From an uncultured Erysipelotrichaceae bacterium (GTDB lineage Bacteria > Bacillota_I > Bacilli_A > Erysipelotrichales > Erysipelotrichaceae): DNA of 49,663 nt. Each line of letters starts with the position of its first letter. Positions within the stretch are counted from its first letter, which is position 1. Shown piece after piece: positions 1 to 9,080 of the stretch. Below the pieces are notes generated by a model, which was given only the letters and a program-made list of their open reading frames with translations, ran no database searches and was not told the origin of the DNA. The position numbers and the translations under genes are program-made. Location of the stretch: contig CADABS010000010.1 in the NCBI GenBank assembly GCA_902786245.1, positions 1 through 49,663 on the forward strand. The letters are read 5' to 3'.

Positions 1-21
1 CTTTTACGTAAAAAAAGTCAG

Positions 22-56
22 AAAAAAACACCCATACTGTTTTCAAGTATGAGTGT
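22..56 (-). terminator. Intrinsic terminator after the RNA ligase-like gene
   Basis: On the minus strand an 11-bp stem (arms at 46-56 and 28-38, one G-T pair) closes a 7-nt loop and is followed by a run of T. It lies 57 nt past the stop codon of the gene at 113-634 and probably ends the esterase/ligase transcript. Confidence 0.8.
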
Positions 57-112
57 GTTCGTCATCCGTTCAGCACAAGCTTAACTTAATGACATTGGAT
101 CATGTCCGGTTT

Positions 113-634
113 TTATTGTGCTTCATCAATATCTGTCTGCTCATAATGAACGGCTCCGATTTCGGTATAGACCATATGGTCTCTGTGCCGTTCCGACTTC
201 ATCAGGGAAACCGTATCCGCTTCCATCATGAGATCCGGCACCGGCAGTTCTGCCTCCCCTGCTGTCTTTCTTGCCAGGGTGATATGCGGACGGAAGTTCT
301 TCCGGTCATAAGGAATCCCGTTTTCCGCAAGTGCCCGCCGCAGCCGCCGTACATTGTTTTCCAGAACATCATTTTTTCGGAATGTACAGACCAGAAGATC
401 ATTCCATTTTTCAATGGCTTCCATCTGCAGGCAGACCGGTTCAAAGGAAATCTCTTCCAGTACATCCATGACTGCGTCCGGATTGCCGTATTCTCCGATG
501 AATGACAGTGTCATATGCAGATTGTACGGATCCGTGAATCTGCCCCGGATACCGCTGTGCTGCAGTTCTTCCTGCAGGGATGCAAGTGCCTGCCGCATTT
601 CTTCATCCGGCAGAATGGCTGTAAATATTCTCAT
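113..634 (-). CDS. thpR: 2'-5' RNA ligase / cyclic phosphodiesterase family protein (ThpR-like)
   Basis: This 173-residue protein belongs to the 2H phosphoesterase superfamily. Both catalytic signatures are visible: H-M-T at about residues 40-42 and H-I-T at 117-119. Bacterial ThpR proteins hydrolyse 2',3'-cyclic phosphodiesters and can join tRNA halves in vitro; their role in the cell is unclear. The start at 634 gives the usual family N-terminus (MRIFTAILPDEE). An in-frame ATG at 730 would add 32 residues that do not look like the family. The gene lies 96 nt after the esterase gene on the same strand with no terminator between, so the two are probably co-transcribed. The shared function, if any, is unknown. 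Confidence 0.85.
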   Translation of the reverse strand: MRIFTAILPDEEMRQALASLQEELQHSGIRGRFTDPYNLHMTLSFIGEYGNPDAVMDVLEEISFEPVCLQMEAIEKWNDLLVCTFRKNDVLENNVRRLRRALAENGIPYDRKNFRPHITLARKTAGEAELPVPDLMMEADTVSLMKSERHRDHMVYTEIGAVHYEQTDIDEAQ

Positions 635-730
635 AGACCACACAGACTTTCTTCTTATACTGCCTGTCTGTACCGGCAGTATTTTCATTATGACACAGAA
701 AAGGACGGAATCTGCTCCGCCCTTCTGCAT

Positions 731-2029
731 TTACATCAATGTACGGATAAAGCTTTCCTTGGAATACGGACGCCAGCCATTGCCCGGATCGGCTTTTTTC
801 ATAAAGTCCGTCCACATATCCAGCATCGTCCGGCTGAGAATGAAGTCTCTGCGGTTCATCGGCCGCCAGCTTCTGTCCAGCGTTCCGAACATGTACCAGA
901 GTTCACTGGAATGGAATGCACCGGCTTCATCGCCCGGCAGTCTCTTGGCAAAGTAATACACATACACCGGCTGATCCGAAACCCGTGTACGCATTTCCGC
1001 AAAATCGGCACAGCCTTTATAAAGCGCTGAATTTCTTCCGTCTTCTCCTTCCGGCTTGAAGATATCATCTGCCGTGCATCCGATCATGTACGGAATATCA
1101 TGGATGCGGTCATTCTCCAGAGCGCTGTCGGTTCCTTCTTCCAGCACCCAGTCATCCACAACCGGTTTGAATGCCAGTCCCTGTGTTTCTTTATACAGAT
1201 CCGGCAGGATCTCAACCAGTTTTTCCGCCGGTATATTTCTGAGTTCCCGCAGATATCTGACACCGCACAGTTCCATGATCTTCTTGCCTGTCGCATAGGC
1301 ATCCGGCAGTTCCTGGGCACCGGCAAGACCGTTTTTATAACCGCCGCCGCTCTGCATGATTGCACTGTGGATCATGCCTCTGGTCAGAGGCGATGAAATC
1401 AGTGTCTGTACGCTCATGGCTCCGGCGCTCTGTCCGAATACCGTGATCCTGTCCGGATCGCCGCCGAACGCTTCAATATTCCTGCGCACCCAGCGCAGTG
1501 CGGCAATCTGATCGAGAATACCCCAGTTGCCGGTGGATTTATTCACATCTTCTCTCCGGAGATCTTCCAGAGCAAGGAAGCCGAATACGCCGACCCGGTA
1601 ATTGATCGTCACCAGGATGACGCCTCTTGCGGCATAGGCAGCGCCGTCAAATTCCATCTCGCTGCCGAAGCCATGGTCAAACGCTCCGCCATGGATCCAG
1701 AGAGCGACCGGACAGCCTCCCCTTTTCACTTCGGAAGGTGCCCATATATTCAGATAAAGACAGTCTTCGCTCTGGGCAGGTACCGGATATGCCGGATCGG
1801 TATAGAATTCTTTATCATAGAAGCCATCTTTGATCACGGGCTGCGGGCAGATCGGCGCAAATTCAAGTGCCGGACGGACACCGTCCCAGCTTTCAGCCGG
1901 ACGCGGTGCTTTAAACCGAAGGTCGTTGACGGGAGCCTTTGCATACGGCACACCGCGGAAAATCATATAGCTGCCGGCCAGTTCTCCCTCCAGAATACCC
2001 TGTTCTATCTTGATCTGTTTCGTATTCAC
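731..2029 (-). CDS. Type-B carboxylesterase
   Basis: This is a 432-residue alpha/beta-hydrolase of the carboxylesterase type-B family (COesterase, PnbA-like), which cleaves carboxylic esters. Visible landmarks are the N-terminal FRGVPYAKAP block, the SEDCLYLNIWAP block, the oxyanion region LWIHGGAFDHGFG, the nucleophile elbow FGQSAGA (Ser about 201) and the late His in AFHSSELW (about 372). At 432 residues it is shorter than the usual 480-500. No signal peptide is seen, so it is likely cytoplasmic. The start was set at a GTG at 2029 because a GGGAGG ribosome site sits 7 nt upstream; the ATG at 2044 is itself joined to that site and would add only MGGII. A TATAAT lies at 2076-2081 without a clear -35. 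Confidence 0.87.
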   Translation of the reverse strand: MNTKQIKIEQGILEGELAGSYMIFRGVPYAKAPVNDLRFKAPRPAESWDGVRPALEFAPICPQPVIKDGFYDKEFYTDPAYPVPAQSEDCLYLNIWAPSEVKRGGCPVALWIHGGAFDHGFGSEMEFDGAAYAARGVILVTINYRVGVFGFLALEDLRREDVNKSTGNWGILDQIAALRWVRRNIEAFGGDPDRITVFGQSAGAMSVQTLISSPLTRGMIHSAIMQSGGGYKNGLAGAQELPDAYATGKKIMELCGVRYLRELRNIPAEKLVEILPDLYKETQGLAFKPVVDDWVLEEGTDSALENDRIHDIPYMIGCTADDIFKPEGEDGRNSALYKGCADFAEMRTRVSDQPVYVYYFAKRLPGDEAGAFHSSELWYMFGTLDRSWRPMNRRDFILSRTMLDMWTDFMKKADPGNGWRPYSKESFIRTLM

Positions 2030-2085
2030 AATGATGCCTCCCATACGTATTGAAAGTAATGTATATACAAAAATAATTATACATG

Positions 2086-2114
2086 AAAAAACTGTTCCCT
2101 GATGAGGAAACGGT
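2086..2114 (-). terminator. Intrinsic terminator after the small membrane protein
   Basis: On the minus strand a 9-bp stem with one mismatch (arms 2106-2114 and 2091-2099, loop 2100-2105) is followed by six T. It lies 16 nt past the stop at 2131 and separates that gene from the esterase downstream. Confidence 0.7.
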
Positions 2115-2130
2115 CTCTTTCATGCATGGT

Positions 2131-2559
2131 TCAGAAAAACAGTGCTCTTGTGCTGCCAAGAAGCAGTACAATCAGGATCGCTGTATATGCGGCAGCCTTC
2201 AGCAGCGGGAAGGCATTGATCTTTCCCTTCAGCTTGACGGACACCGAACCGATCGAAAACAATGTAAAGCCCAGCGCTGTCCAGTAGTTCAGCGGACTGC
2301 CTGCTTTCAGAACGGACCAGCTGGTGATGCCCTGGACGATGCCTACGGCAAATGTCACAAAGCCCATCTTTCTGGCAAATCTGTTTCTTTTTTCTGCCGT
2401 ATCCAGTTTTTTCATGAAACTGTCCGAGAGTTCCAGCGGGTTCAGTTCCCGTTTTCCGCTGCTGTAGATCAGACCTGTCACGATACTGAAAATACATAAT
2501 ACGGCATAGAAGATTCCGCACAGGATCAGCGGGATGTTTCCGGCATGTATTGCATTCAT
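2131..2559 (-). CDS. Small integral membrane protein of unknown function
   Basis: The 142-residue product has about four hydrophobic segments (near residues 9-30, 64-82, 90-105 and 118-138) separated by a charged, helical stretch at about 38-62. The layout resembles small DUF3784-type membrane proteins of Firmicutes, but I cannot name a family with confidence. An AAGGAG ribosome site lies 11 nt before the start. The stop of the dipeptidase gene is 48 nt upstream on the same strand with no terminator between, so it is probably the second gene of a pepD transcript. No function can be assigned. Confidence 0.7.
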   Translation of the reverse strand: MNAIHAGNIPLILCGIFYAVLCIFSIVTGLIYSSGKRELNPLELSDSFMKKLDTAEKRNRFARKMGFVTFAVGIVQGITSWSVLKAGSPLNYWTALGFTLFSIGSVSVKLKGKINAFPLLKAAAYTAILIVLLLGSTRALFF

Positions 2560-2607
2560 GGCTGTATGACTCCTTATCTGTATTGATACTGCAGGAATGG
2601 ATGCAGG

Positions 2608-4041
2608 TTATCTGCATTTCTTCAGAACATCGCAGAGAATATCGTAGGATCTGTCAAAAGATGCCAGATCAAGGCGTTCCTGCGGCGTATGTGAATTCTG
2701 GGCAATCGGACCGAAGGTAATAATATCCATCTCCGGTTCAAGGCCTTTGAAAATACCGCATTCCAGACCGCCGTGGGATGCCTTTTTCATCAGGATGCCG
2801 CCATGCTCCGCAACTGCTTCTTCCAGATAATCCCGCATCTGCGACGTTTCGCTGTAAGCCCAGCCGGCATAGCGGTCCGATACTTTCAGTTCGATGCCCA
2901 GCAGGGAGGAAAGCACCTGCAGCTGTTCCAGCATGATATCCGTATGGCTCGCAAGGGCACTGCGCACGAGGTCTTCAATGACGATTTCGTTTTCATCCGT
3001 ACGGATGACTCCGCAGTTGAGCGAAGCGGCTGTCAGGCCTTCGATGGCCATGGACTTATGCCGGAAGCCGTCCGGCATCAGGAAGACAAAATTCAGGAAA
3101 CGGTCAGAAATCTCCTTTGCAATTGCCTGTGAAGCTTCGGCTGTTTCCAGCACTGCCTTGAATCCGGCATCCGAGAATTCCAGTTCTGCTTTGATTTTTT
3201 CGGCAGAAGCAGCCAGACTCTTTTCCAGTTCTTCTTTCGCAGCAGAAGAGACAAAGCATACATCTGCTTCCCGGGGAATGGCATTGTATTTCAGTCCGCC
3301 GCTGAACGATACCAGCGTGATATCCAGACCATACAGCTGTGCCTCTTTGAGAATCCTTGCGGCAATTTTATTGGCATTGCCACGTTCTTTATGAATTTCC
3401 GCACCGGAGTGGCCGCCGAGCAGACCTCTGATTTTCAGTACATATGCCGGCTTTGTGTTTTCCTCAAACTTCAAAGGGCAGTGCATATACGCAGATGCGC
3501 CGCCGGCAGAAGAGACAGTCGTTGCGGTTTCCCCGCCGCCGTCCAGGTTGATCATGCGCTTGCCGTGAACCATATCCTTCGTGATTGCCGAAGCACCGAG
3601 CAGACCGATTTCTTCCATCGTCGTAAAGACGCAGGATACAGGCGGATGGGGAATGTCTTTGGAAGCCAGGATTGCCATCATATAGGCAACGCCCATGCCG
3701 TCATCGGCACCCAGTGTCGTTCCTCTGGCATGGAGCCATCCCTCTTCATCGACATACAGATCCAGGGGATCTTTTGTGAAATCATGATCGGAATCATTGT
3801 TCTTTTCACAGACCATATCCAGGTGTGCCTGCATGATGACACAAGGAGCGTCTTCATAGCCGGGTGTGCCGGGTTTGTCGATGATCACGTTGTATACAGC
3901 ATCCTGTATATACGGCAGTCCCTGCTCTTTCGCAAAGGATACGACATAGTCGGATACAGCTTTTTCATTGCGCGATCCGCGGGGTATTTTTGAAAGTTCA
4001 TTGAAGTAGAAACAATACGGTTTGGTGAGATCGAATTCCAT
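2608..4041 (-). CDS. pepD: Aminoacyl-histidine dipeptidase (PepD-like, peptidase M20C)
   Basis: This 477-residue protein matches the M20C Xaa-His dipeptidases (PepD), two-zinc cytoplasmic enzymes that split dipeptides and some tripeptides. The metal and catalytic motifs appear in order: HLDMVCEKN, GTTLGADDGMGVA, TTMEEIGLLGA, GLLGGHSGAEIHKERGNA and SHGGLECGIF. The length is normal. The ATG at 4041 is preceded by AAGGAG with a 7-nt spacer and gives the expected MEFDLTKP start; the reading frame is open for 17 more codons upstream without a better site. A hairpin terminator lies just 38 nt before the start, so expression needs either a promoter in that gap or read-through. Its position behind a peptidase/transport operon fits use of imported or trimmed peptides. 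Confidence 0.93.
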   Translation of the reverse strand: MEFDLTKPYCFYFNELSKIPRGSRNEKAVSDYVVSFAKEQGLPYIQDAVYNVIIDKPGTPGYEDAPCVIMQAHLDMVCEKNNDSDHDFTKDPLDLYVDEEGWLHARGTTLGADDGMGVAYMMAILASKDIPHPPVSCVFTTMEEIGLLGASAITKDMVHGKRMINLDGGGETATTVSSAGGASAYMHCPLKFEENTKPAYVLKIRGLLGGHSGAEIHKERGNANKIAARILKEAQLYGLDITLVSFSGGLKYNAIPREADVCFVSSAAKEELEKSLAASAEKIKAELEFSDAGFKAVLETAEASQAIAKEISDRFLNFVFLMPDGFRHKSMAIEGLTAASLNCGVIRTDENEIVIEDLVRSALASHTDIMLEQLQVLSSLLGIELKVSDRYAGWAYSETSQMRDYLEEAVAEHGGILMKKASHGGLECGIFKGLEPEMDIITFGPIAQNSHTPQERLDLASFDRSYDILCDVLKKCR

Positions 4042-4071
4042 TGCTTTTCTCCTTACGCTCATCTTATATCT

Positions 4072-4103
4072 GAAAAAAGAACCTGCTGGCACAGGTTCCT
4101 TTT
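4072..4103 (-). terminator. Symmetrical terminator between the pentapeptide gene and pepD
   Basis: A perfect 7-bp stem (4079-4085 with 4092-4098, loop 4086-4091) is flanked by T on both strands, so it can stop transcription either way. On the minus strand it ends the T-box operon 115 nt past the stop at 4213 and sits directly ahead of pepD. The stretch 4104-4212 holds no other clear signal. Confidence 0.75.
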
Positions 4104-4212
4104 TCTTTCTTTTATCGGGAGGGAAAGAAATAACATGTCTTTTTTGACACTGATATCGTACTGAAACCCTGTGTGAATTAAATGTTAGTTTTGTGAAAGA
4201 TTTGTGAAATCG

Positions 4213-4839
4213 TCAATGTCTGATCCGGATACCGAGCAGAACCGCACAGGCAAGTGCCTGTTCTTCATTCATGATCACGCCTTTCAGCGACTCCGGGCTG
4301 ACCGTAAACCCGTCAATGACAGAATCGCTGAAGTCCATTCCTTTCAGACTGGTCAGCGCAAATTCGGCTTTTGTGAAATCGCAGCGGCTGAGCCGGACAT
4401 CATTGAACTTCGATTCAGACAGAGACGCTTCCGTGAATTTAGAATCGGTCAGAGCGCACAGTTTCCATTTCGCTCCGTAGAAGTTGGCATATCCGCAATG
4501 GCAGCTGCTGAATTCCGTATCCTGAAAAGAAGAACGGACCCATTCGGTACCGGTCATGCGGCAGGCTTTGAACTGCACTCTGCGGCAGACGGATTCGCTC
4601 AGATCGATATTGGAAAAATCGCAGTGATCGAAGATGCAGTCTGCGAACAGACATCCGCTCATTCTGCCTCTGAAAGTGATATCGGTAAATGTGCATTCAT
4701 AGAATTCATGTGAAAAAAGAGGCTGCGTGCACTCTTCATCGCTGAAAGCAGCGCTGTCTGTACGCAGTCCTCTTAGATTTTTCAGCTGCAGTGTTTCCGG
4801 TTCCGCATAGAACTGCGGAACGGTGATCATTTTTTTCAT
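4213..4839 (-). CDS. Pentapeptide-repeat protein
   Basis: This 208-residue protein is made largely of pentapeptide repeats of the A(D/N)LXX type. From about residue 45 to 185 one finds phrases such as CTFTD, ITFRG, CLFAD, CIFDH, CDFSN, SKFTE, SKFND and CDFTK, which would stack into a right-handed quadrilateral beta-helix. Known relatives include Qnr and MfpA (DNA-gyrase mimics) and YjbI-like proteins, but most are uncharacterised; nothing here proves a gyrase role. No signal peptide is seen. The start is 12 nt after the M14 peptidase stop and has no strong ribosome site, so translation is probably coupled. It is the last gene of the T-box operon. Confidence 0.85.
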   Translation of the reverse strand: MKKMITVPQFYAEPETLQLKNLRGLRTDSAAFSDEECTQPLFSHEFYECTFTDITFRGRMSGCLFADCIFDHCDFSNIDLSESVCRRVQFKACRMTGTEWVRSSFQDTEFSSCHCGYANFYGAKWKLCALTDSKFTEASLSESKFNDVRLSRCDFTKAEFALTSLKGMDFSDSVIDGFTVSPESLKGVIMNEEQALACAVLLGIRIRH

Positions 4840-4851
4840 ATGACCATTGTA

Positions 4852-6525
4852 CTACAGTTCGATCGTCTTTTCCGCTGTTCCTGCTTTCATGGAGCAGACG
4901 CTGACAGTTACCTTGTCACCCGGCTGTCCCTTGACGATCCAGTGCATCTTTTTCTTTGCCTTGGCATTGGCAAATGTCGTGATATTGCCATAGAAGGCGC
5001 CGGTAACGGTCTGGCTGTAGCCGGCCAGATGGCCGATCTTCTCCGCTGCTTTTCCGGAGACAGGCTCGCAGCCGCAGATCGAAACTTCGACCGGCTTTGC
5101 GACACCCTGTTCAATCGCAGCTTCGGTCAGATTTGTCGGCAGATAGCCTTTATTGGCAATGACGGCAGTGACGGACCAGATTCCGTCTGCTACCTTTTCC
5201 GCGCACAGTGCATCAACCGTTACTTTCGGCATTGCCTTCATGAAGCGGATATTGAACTTCGTATCATGTTCGCATTCATTGCAGAGCATGTTCTCGGGCG
5301 GATTCTGGGCGGTGAACTTGAAGTTGATGCCGCCGATCTCGACCTTGCCGAAGGAAGGATGATCATATTCCGTCCAGTCCAGATAGTACTGGGGAGCGTT
5401 TTCCTTTACCCATTTCACAATGGCATAATACCGTTTCAGGCTGTCCAGCGGTGTTTCCTTTTCACCCCATTTGTGCGGTACGCCCGCCTTGGTGGAGACA
5501 TCCCAGAATTCCATGGTATATGCCGGAATGCCCTGGGCCTGATAGCACCAGTCATCGAACGCACCGGAATCATAATGATCCTGATCGCTGATGAAGGAGT
5601 CAAAGATATTGATCGGGACATAGTCCAGTTCTTCTTTGCCCATATCGGCGATTGCCTTCATGACCTTGATATCATGGGCAGGTGCTGTCTTCTCCGGTCT
5701 TGTTCCGGGCGGATACAGGATGATGCCGCCGCTGGTATGGCCGATCGCCGCACCGCCGATGTTCGGATGGGACAGAACAAAATCTGCCAGTGCCTTGCAT
5801 TCGGGGTTGCTCAGCGGATAATCGCCTGCACCCGGCTGCCGGCATTCCGGATTCCATCCGGTCGGGAAGTTCCGGTTGAAGTCCAGACCCCAGGAAGCTT
5901 TCTTGATCTTCAGGTTTTCATCGCCGTCGAATTCTTCCAGAATGCCTTCCGGATAGATATCGTAGAATTCGCCTTCGTCTTCATCCGGTCCGCGCAGAAC
6001 CATGACCGAAGGATCGTCAGCGTCTTTCTTCCAGGCACCGTACGGTGTCGGGATCCGCATCATCCGGATGACGCCGTCATCATCGAGGTCTTCGTTTTTG
6101 ACGCCGCCTTCTTCCGGCTTGTAATCGCGGTTGGCGGAACGCAGTAAATACGGTGTGGAAAGATATGTCTCCGCGCCGTCCGGTGTCACCCGGGGGATGA
6201 TATACACCGTCATCGTATCCAGGATCTTTGTGACTTCCGGATCGGTTCCGTAGTTGGTCAGCAGGTAGTCCATGGTATGCATGGCAGCCATGCATGCGGT
6301 GACTTCGCCGGCATGGATATTGCCGTCCAGATACCAGCCCGGCTTGCTCAGGGCATCGCCGGTCTTCTTGTTGGTCAGCGTTACGGCATACTGGTTTCTG
6401 CCCTCTGCCGTCACACAGTTGACTTCGACACTGACAAGGTCCGGACAGTTTGCTTCAAAATATTCGATATTGGATTTGATTTCGTCGTATTTGTAGTAAT
6501 GGTCATAACTGAATGTTGTCTTCAT
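4852..6525 (-). CDS. M14-family zinc carboxypeptidase
   Basis: The 557-residue product carries the peptidase M14 fold in its first 350 residues. Zinc and catalytic landmarks are GNIHAGEVTA (H-x-x-E), PRVTPDGAE, RSANRDYKP, GLDFNRNFP, IGHTSGG (third zinc His) and YTMEFWD (general-base Glu). The last 150 residues form an extra domain rich in beta strands. M14 enzymes remove C-terminal residues or cleave peptidoglycan stem peptides. No signal peptide is seen, so a cytoplasmic role in trimming imported peptides is the simplest reading. It lies 14 nt after the ABC ATPase gene, inside the T-box operon, which links peptide degradation with amino-acid uptake. An AAGGG ribosome site lies about 9 nt before the ATG. 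Confidence 0.9.
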   Translation of the reverse strand: MKTTFSYDHYYKYDEIKSNIEYFEANCPDLVSVEVNCVTAEGRNQYAVTLTNKKTGDALSKPGWYLDGNIHAGEVTACMAAMHTMDYLLTNYGTDPEVTKILDTMTVYIIPRVTPDGAETYLSTPYLLRSANRDYKPEEGGVKNEDLDDDGVIRMMRIPTPYGAWKKDADDPSVMVLRGPDEDEGEFYDIYPEGILEEFDGDENLKIKKASWGLDFNRNFPTGWNPECRQPGAGDYPLSNPECKALADFVLSHPNIGGAAIGHTSGGIILYPPGTRPEKTAPAHDIKVMKAIADMGKEELDYVPINIFDSFISDQDHYDSGAFDDWCYQAQGIPAYTMEFWDVSTKAGVPHKWGEKETPLDSLKRYYAIVKWVKENAPQYYLDWTEYDHPSFGKVEIGGINFKFTAQNPPENMLCNECEHDTKFNIRFMKAMPKVTVDALCAEKVADGIWSVTAVIANKGYLPTNLTEAAIEQGVAKPVEVSICGCEPVSGKAAEKIGHLAGYSQTVTGAFYGNITTFANAKAKKKMHWIVKGQPGDKVTVSVCSMKAGTAEKTIEL

Positions 6526-6539
6526 ATCTGTTTTCCCTT

Positions 6540-7283
6540 CTACAATACCTGCGCCAGGAATTCCTGTGTACGCGCAATCTGCGGATGATCGAAGATTTCC
6601 TCCGGTGTTCCGCTTTCCATGATGATGCCTTCATCGATAAACAGGATCCGGTCGGCAATATTTCTTGCAAATCCCATTTCATGGGTGACGATGACACATG
6701 TCATGCCGGATTCAGCGAGTTTCTGAATAACTTCCAGAACGCCCTTGACCATTTCCGGGTCGAGCGCGGATGTCGGTTCATCAAACAGCATGACATCCGG
6801 ATGCATTGCCATGGCTCTGACGATGGCAAGACGCTGTTTCTGGCCGCCGGAGAGCTTTCTGGGATATTCTTTTGCCTTGTCTTCCAGTCCGACCTGTTTC
6901 AGCAGCTGCATGGCCTCTGCTTCGGCCTGGGCCTTGGGTATTTTCTTTTCCAGGGTCGGGGCCAGGGTGATATTGTCCATGACGGTCAGATGCGGGAATA
7001 CATTGAACTGCTGGAAGACCATGCCGATCTTCTGGCGGTGGGCATCGAGGTCGGTGCTCTTTGCGTCGAGAACATCGCCTTCGAAGATGACCTTTCCGCC
7101 GGTCGGTTCTTCGAGCATGTTCAGACAGCGCAGGAAGGTCGATTTGCCGCCGCCGGAAGGACCGATGATGGCAACGACTTCGCCTTTGTATATTTTCTCA
7201 TTGATTCCCTTGAGAACCTTGAGACAGCCGAAGTTCTTCTGCAGATTGACTGTTTCGATCAGTACTTCATTTGTGTTAGTCAC
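6540..7283 (-). CDS. Polar amino-acid ABC transporter, ATP-binding subunit
   Basis: A 247-residue ABC ATPase of the GlnQ/HisP/ArtP group that powers amino-acid import. Walker A is GPSGGGKST (about residue 42), the Q-loop follows, the signature is LSGGQKQR, Walker B is [17 protein letters not shown], and the switch His is in VTHEMGFA. The length and order are standard. Its start overlaps the end of the permease gene by 8 nt, so the two are translationally coupled. The substrate cannot be read from the ATPase; the upstream T-box suggests a leucine-linked response. Confidence 0.95.
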   Translation of the reverse strand: MTNTNEVLIETVNLQKNFGCLKVLKGINEKIYKGEVVAIIGPSGGGKSTFLRCLNMLEEPTGGKVIFEGDVLDAKSTDLDAHRQKIGMVFQQFNVFPHLTVMDNITLAPTLEKKIPKAQAEAEAMQLLKQVGLEDKAKEYPRKLSGGQKQRLAIVRAMAMHPDVMLFDEPTSALDPEMVKGVLEVIQKLAESGMTCVIVTHEMGFARNIADRILFIDEGIIMESGTPEEIFDHPQIARTQEFLAQVL

Positions 7284-7941
7284 TGACGCTCAGCCTCCTT
7301 TCCAGGATCCGTACCAGCCATGACAGGATCAGGGTCAGTACGAGATAGATACCGGCGATGATGAACAGCGGCTGCCAGACAAGGAACTTGTTGGCCAGCA
7401 GTGTTCTCGTATACATCAGTTCATACAGCATGAACGTTCCGGCCAGAGAGGTTTCCTTGATCATGGCAATGTATTCATTTGCCAGTGCCGGCAGGATGTT
7501 CTTGATGGCCTGCGGCAGGATGATCTTTGTCATCGTATGGGAAGCAGTCATGCCCAGCGACCTGGCCGCTTCGGTCTGTCCTCTGTCGACCGAATTGATG
7601 CCGCCTCTGATGATTTCAGATACATAGGCACTGGAGTTGAGGATCAGCGCGATCAGGACATAGACTTCTTTTGTAATGCTGTTCAGTGCGGGAATTGCGA
7701 TCGGGATGAAGAAATATGCGATATACATCTGCACCAGCAGCGGGGTGCCGCGCAGGACGTTGACATAAATCATGCCGATCGCGTTGAGGATCTTATTCTT
7801 AGACAGATTGATCAGGGCGATGAGAGCACCCAGGATGCTGCCTAATGATACAGCGATGAAGGCATATTTCAGCGTACCGACCGTACCTTTCAGGAAGATC
7901 GGCCAGTACTGCAGAAACACATCTATGATACTCGGGCCCAT
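7276..7941 (-). CDS. Polar amino-acid ABC transporter, permease subunit
   Basis: A 221-residue permease of the HisM/GlnP type (His/Glu/Gln/Arg/opine family). It has about five membrane helices, and the conserved EAA loop reads [22 protein letters not shown]. The standard N-terminal [12 protein letters not shown] and [13 protein letters not shown] blocks are present. It follows the binding-protein gene by 12 nt and overlaps the ATPase gene by 8 nt. As the only permease gene here, it probably acts as a homodimer. Confidence 0.95.
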   Translation of the reverse strand: MGPSIIDVFLQYWPIFLKGTVGTLKYAFIAVSLGSILGALIALINLSKNKILNAIGMIYVNVLRGTPLLVQMYIAYFFIPIAIPALNSITKEVYVLIALILNSSAYVSEIIRGGINSVDRGQTEAARSLGMTASHTMTKIILPQAIKNILPALANEYIAMIKETSLAGTFMLYELMYTRTLLANKFLVWQPLFIIAGIYLVLTLILSWLVRILERRLSVSD

Positions 7942-7953
7942 CTCAGCTGCTCC

Positions 7954-8967
7954 TTATTCGCCGTCAAAGACCAGGATCTGATCTTCTACATACATCTGCT
8001 GGAGGGAACCTGCCTGGGCAATGATATGCTTGCCGGCAAAGTCTTCGAGCGTCTTGTACTGGTCTGCCTTGTCAGCCGGAACGATCAGTGTGTGGAAGGA
8101 AACATCATCATCGCCTGTATAGCCGACGGAGAGTTCAAATGCATCTGCTCTGTCTGCCTTCCATCCGAATCCGGAAATGCCGAGGTCGACTTTGCCGGTA
8201 TCAACTGCTGTCAGAACTGCGCTGAAGTCCATTGTTTCGATCTTGAGGCTGACACCGAGGCAGTCAGCGATGTACTTCGCCAGCATCATTTCACAGCCCC
8301 ATACTGTTCCGTTGTCATCGATCCATTCATTGGCCGGATAGTCCGGAGAAGTCGCAATGACCAGAACGCCTTTGTCCAGAACGCTCTTGAGAACGCCGTC
8401 TGCGCTGGAGAGATCCAGTTCCGGCTTCTTGAGATCTGCTGTATCCAGCAGATATGCATATGTGTCATCGATGGCTGTTTTCGGTGTGACATCATAGTCG
8501 CCTACAATTGCAATTGCATCTTCGTCTTCTGTCGCAGACTGGATCTTGGCAATTGCCGTCCACCATGTATAGTAGCTGTCTTTATATCCGTCCGGAACGT
8601 TTCCGCTCGGTGTTGTTGTCGCGGTTTCGATGATCTTGTTGACGGCTTCGATCAGAGATGCTTCGCCTTTTTTCGCAGCTGCGACAGTTCCTTCATAATC
8701 GCCGTACATTGTCAGATCGAAGTTGATGCCGGACATTGCGAACTTGCCGTCGGACTGATCGACATAGTTCTGTGCGGTTGTACCGTCCAGAGCAACTGCG
8801 TCGCACTTGTTTGAATTCAGCGCCAGGATTGCCTGGTCAAGACTGGTAACCAGTTCCAGTTCCGTTGCTTTCTTTGTGTCAGCTGTATCGGCTGTGCCGG
8901 AGGAACATGCGGTCATGCTCAGAGCCATCAGAGCTGCCATTGCGGATTTCATCAGTTTGTTTGTCAT
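7954..8967 (-). CDS. Amino-acid-binding lipoprotein with lobes in permuted order
   Basis: This 337-residue protein is the solute-binding subunit (SBP_bac_3 type) of the importer. Residues 1-21 form a lipoprotein signal ending at Cys21 (LSMTAC). The part that is normally C-terminal (TSLDQAILAL, CDAVALDGTTA, AAAKKGEASLIEAVNKII) comes first, at about 36-113. The part that is normally N-terminal (GVLVIATSPDYPANEW, the DFSAVLTAVDTGKVDLGISG block, then LEDFAGKHIIAQAGSLQQMYVEDQ) comes last, at about 199-330. The break falls at the second hinge crossing, and a linker of about 80 residues joins the lobes. So it reads as a circular permutation or a remnant of a tandem duplication. Both lobes look intact. 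An AAGGAG site precedes the ATG. Expression should depend on the T-box upstream. Confidence 0.88.
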   Translation of the reverse strand: MTNKLMKSAMAALMALSMTACSSGTADTADTKKATELELVTSLDQAILALNSNKCDAVALDGTTAQNYVDQSDGKFAMSGINFDLTMYGDYEGTVAAAKKGEASLIEAVNKIIETATTTPSGNVPDGYKDSYYTWWTAIAKIQSATEDEDAIAIVGDYDVTPKTAIDDTYAYLLDTADLKKPELDLSSADGVLKSVLDKGVLVIATSPDYPANEWIDDNGTVWGCEMMLAKYIADCLGVSLKIETMDFSAVLTAVDTGKVDLGISGFGWKADRADAFELSVGYTGDDDVSFHTLIVPADKADQYKTLEDFAGKHIIAQAGSLQQMYVEDQILVFDGE

Positions 8968-9080
8968 TTTCTTTCTCTCCTTTATTTTTCTTTCTGTTTC
9001 ATTGTGATGCCATGTTCTGATTCTGCAGTATTTCTTTGCCAGCTGTTTCTTCGTCGCATTTCATCACCCCCCTGAAACAA

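Noticed and set aside
113-730. Longer ThpR start at 730
   Set aside because: The 32 added residues do not match the family start, and the ATG at 634 gives the conserved MRIFTAIL N-terminus.
4140-4175. TTGACA on the plus strand at about 4144 as a promoter
   Set aside because: No -10 box lies 16-18 nt downstream, and only the minus-strand genes follow nearby.
4840-6147. A 435-codon plus-strand open frame opposite the M14 peptidase gene
   Set aside because: It has no recognisable domain or ribosome site and lies antisense to a gene with all catalytic motifs.
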